A stretch of DNA of 64,000 bases from NCBI RefSeq assembly GCF_001642995.1, contig NZ_LOHS01000057.1, positions 1 through 64,000 of the forward strand, given 5' to 3'. Shown here in pieces: positions 62,274-64,000 of the stretch. The notes under the pieces are model-generated. The model made no database searches, was not told the DNA's origin, and saw only the letters and a list, made by a program, of their open reading frames with translations. Every line of letters starts with the position of its first letter. Position 1 is the stretch's first letter. Both the position numbers and the translations under genes were made by a program. The stretch is from Streptomyces jeddahensis. Its GTDB lineage: Bacteria > Actinomycetota > Actinomycetes > Streptomycetales > Streptomycetaceae.

Positions 62274-62637
62274 GGCGGTCGCGGATCCTCGGGTCGGGTG
62301 CGGGAGCAGGTCGCCCTCCAGGGTATCCGCCCCGGCAAGCTGGTCACCCTCGCTTGTCGTCAATATGCGGGTGAGATGGGCGGACATCCCGGGTCAGGCG
62401 GTCTGGGACAGGGATACGCCGTGTCGCTCAGGCACATCCGTCACCAAGGCAGGTCCGCCGCCAAGACACGTCCCTGCACGGCGTCACCACCACTGGCGCC
62501 GAGCCGCGCCCCGTCACCGCTCACGCCCCAGAGCCAGGCTTGCCCTGACCGAGCAAGCAGGCCCTGGGCGCACCCCGAATGAGGGCCCGCCCACGTCGCC
62601 GCACCCGGATGAGGGCCCGCCCACTCCGGGCGAGCCG
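62274..62637. other. Intergenic region between glnD and ffh
   Basis: No gene is recognised in this 364-base gap. It must contain the ffh promoter. Next to the glnD stop lies a pair of 30-base-spaced direct repeats (62579-62624). Confidence 0.5.
62579..62624. repeat. Direct repeat near the glnD stop
   Basis: ATGAGGGCCCGCCCAC occurs at 62579-62594 and 62609-62624, a 30-base period, as in the repeats at 58424-58483 though unrelated in sequence. Confidence 0.75.
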
Positions 62638-64000
62638 TCACCTGCGCAGCGTCTCCTCCAGTGCCCTGGCCACCGAAGCGGCCTCCTCCCCCGGCAGCGG
62701 TGCCCCCTCGGGCCCCGTGACGTAGAAGGCGTCCACGGCGTTGGAGCCGAGCGTGCTGACGTGCGCGCTGCGCACGCGCACATGGGCCGCCTCCAGAGCG
62801 CGCCCGATGCGGTGCAGCAGCCCGGGCGCGTCCTGGGCCCGCACCTCGATCACGGTCGCGAGCCGGGACGCCGCCGGGGCGACCGTGACCTGGGCCGGAG
62901 GCGCCACCGTGCCGCGACGCCGCGGGTAGGCGGCGTCGCGTTCGGCGAGGCGGGCCGGGATGTCGAGGGACCCGTCGAGTGCGCGCACCAGGTCGGCGCG
63001 CAGGCGGGCGGCCTGTGGCAGCGAGCCGTACTCGGCGGCCACGCGCCAGTCGAGCAACAGCACCGAGTCGTACGGCTCGTTCTTGACCCCGTCGGGCAGG
63101 GGCAGCGCCCGGAGCTCGGCGGTACGCACCGTCAGCCGGTGCATGGCGAGCACGCCGGCCACGGCGGGCAGCACTCCAGGCTGGTCGGGCACCGCGATGA
63201 GCAGTTCCACGCCGAGTGGCTCCGGGTCGGCGGAGGGCTTCTCGGGGTCGGAGGCGTGGGACGTCTCGAGCTGCGGTTCGGTCTGCGCCCGCAGGGCGAG
63301 TACGGGTCCGCCGGTGCGGAACGCCTCGATGGCGAGTCGTTCCTGCTCCGCCGTGGGCGCCGCCGGCTCGGGCTCCTCGGGGGCGTCGCCGGAGAGTACG
63401 GCCGAGACGCGTTTGACGAGGTCGGCCACCAGTGAGCCGCGCCATGACGACCAGGCAGCGGGCCCGGTGGCCAGCGCGTCCGCCTCGGTCAGCGCGTGCA
63501 GGAGTTCGAGCGTCCCCTGCGAGCCGACCGCCTCGGCGACGGACCGGACCGTCGCCGGATCCTCCAGGTCGCGCCGGGTCGCGGTCTCGATGAGCAGCAG
63601 GTGGTGGCGGACCAGGGTGGCGAGTACGGCGACGTCCGCGCGGTCGAAGCCGATCCGCGCGGCCACGTCGCGCGCGATGATCTCGCCGGCCACCGAGTGG
63701 TCGCCCGGCCAGCCCTTGCCGATGTCGTGCAGCAGCGCGGCGACCAGCAACAGGTCGGGACGGTGGACACGGCGGGTCAGGGCGGAGGCGCGCACGGCCG
63801 TCTCGACCAGGTGACGGTCGACGGTCCAGGTGTGCACGGGGTTGCGCTGCGGGCGGCAGCGCACCCGCTCCCAGTCCGGCAGCAGCCGCGTGATCAGGCC
63901 TTCCGCCTCCAGGGCCTCCCAGACCTCGACGGTGGGCCGTCCGGCGCCGAGCAGGGTCACGAGCTGTTCGCGCGCCTCGGCGGGCCAGGGGGTGGGCAGC
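62638..64000 (-). CDS. glnD: [Protein-PII] uridylyltransferase GlnD, C-terminal part (runs off window)
   Basis: The last 453 residues are visible; the N-terminal nucleotidyltransferase domain lies outside. The HD phosphohydrolase domain is clear (LLLVAALLHDIGKGWPGDHS, with a later VRHHLLLIE). Two ACT domains follow (LLIAVPDQPGVLPAVAGVLA and VIEVRAQDAPGLLHRIGRAL), which sense glutamine. In Streptomyces the enzyme adenylylates PII (GlnK) rather than uridylylating it, to my recollection. A glnB/amtB pair would be expected just beyond the window. Confidence 0.95.
   Translation of the reverse strand, partial: LPTPWPAEAREQLVTLLGAGRPTVEVWEALEAEGLITRLLPDWERVRCRPQRNPVHTWTVDRHLVETAVRASALTRRVHRPDLLLVAALLHDIGKGWPGDHSVAGEIIARDVAARIGFDRADVAVLATLVRHHLLLIETATRRDLEDPATVRSVAEAVGSQGTLELLHALTEADALATGPAAWSSWRGSLVADLVKRVSAVLSGDAPEEPEPAAPTAEQERLAIEAFRTGGPVLALRAQTEPQLETSHASDPEKPSADPEPLGVELLIAVPDQPGVLPAVAGVLAMHRLTVRTAELRALPLPDGVKNEPYDSVLLLDWRVAAEYGSLPQAARLRADLVRALDGSLDIPARLAERDAAYPRRRGTVAPPAQVTVAPAASRLATVIEVRAQDAPGLLHRIGRALEAAHVRVRSAHVSTLGSNAVDAFYVTGPEGAPLPGEEAASVARALEETLRR

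Overview
The window is chromosomal DNA of a Streptomyces species or very close relative. G+C is very high, third codon positions are almost all G or C, GTG and TTG starts are frequent, and the developmental sigma factor WhiG is present. The gene order (ffh, rpsP, rimM, trmD, rplS, four sip genes, dprA-like, whiG, rpsB, tsf, pyrH, frr, cdsA, rlmN, thiamine transporter, polyamine genes, gabT) agrees, as far as I recall, with the S. coelicolor SCO5585-SCO5680 region. I saw no tRNA, rRNA, CRISPR array, insertion sequence, prophage or large secondary-metabolite cluster. Functions come from motif reading and gene context; no database search was possible.

Bases 1-3700 are a carbohydrate-use locus. 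The start of an exported sugar-binding lipoprotein gene and a GH3 glycosidase gene diverge from a control region that holds two identical LacI-type palindromes. Bases 3800-31900 are dominated by amine catabolism. There is a GABA set (aldehyde dehydrogenase, PucR-family regulator, gabT). There is a six-gene minus-strand operon (aldehyde dehydrogenase, four-gene polyamine ABC transporter, FAD amine oxidoreductase), and a divergent set of aldehyde dehydrogenase, AsnC/Lrp regulator and class III aminotransferase. Together they would import putrescine and convert it through aminobutyraldehyde and GABA to succinate. Between these lie an orphan VirD4-like membrane ATPase, a PAP2 phosphatase, a frameshifted NADAR gene, two DUF4190 membrane proteins, an adenosine-deaminase-family enzyme that is probably aminodeoxyfutalosine deaminase of menaquinone synthesis, a glycerophosphodiesterase, a membrane-tethered ECF sigma-factor fusion and a penicillin-binding-type serine hydrolase.

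Bases 32000-38700 carry a small ABC exporter pair, a VOC protein, and a thiamine ABC transporter (binding protein, fused permease, ATPase) preceded by a clear TPP riboswitch. Bases 38700-64000 are mostly core housekeeping genes on the minus strand: rlmN, cdsA, frr, pyrH, tsf, rpsB, whiG, dprA-like, comM-like, yraN, DUF2469, a Nudix gene, sipZ-sipY-sipX-sipW, rplS, trmD, rimM, a KH protein, rpsP, a SprT-like protein, ffh and the 3' part of glnD. A plus-strand methyltransferase and an M23 peptidase interrupt them.

The least expected signals are in regulation and structure. A 13-base sequence is shared by the pucR and gabT upstream regions. A spaced inverted repeat with identical 26-base offset lies upstream of both putrescine aldehyde dehydrogenase genes. 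A 12-bp palindrome, CACGCGCGCGTG, occurs six times. There is also a sigma/anti-sigma fusion protein and a one-base frameshift in the NADAR gene.
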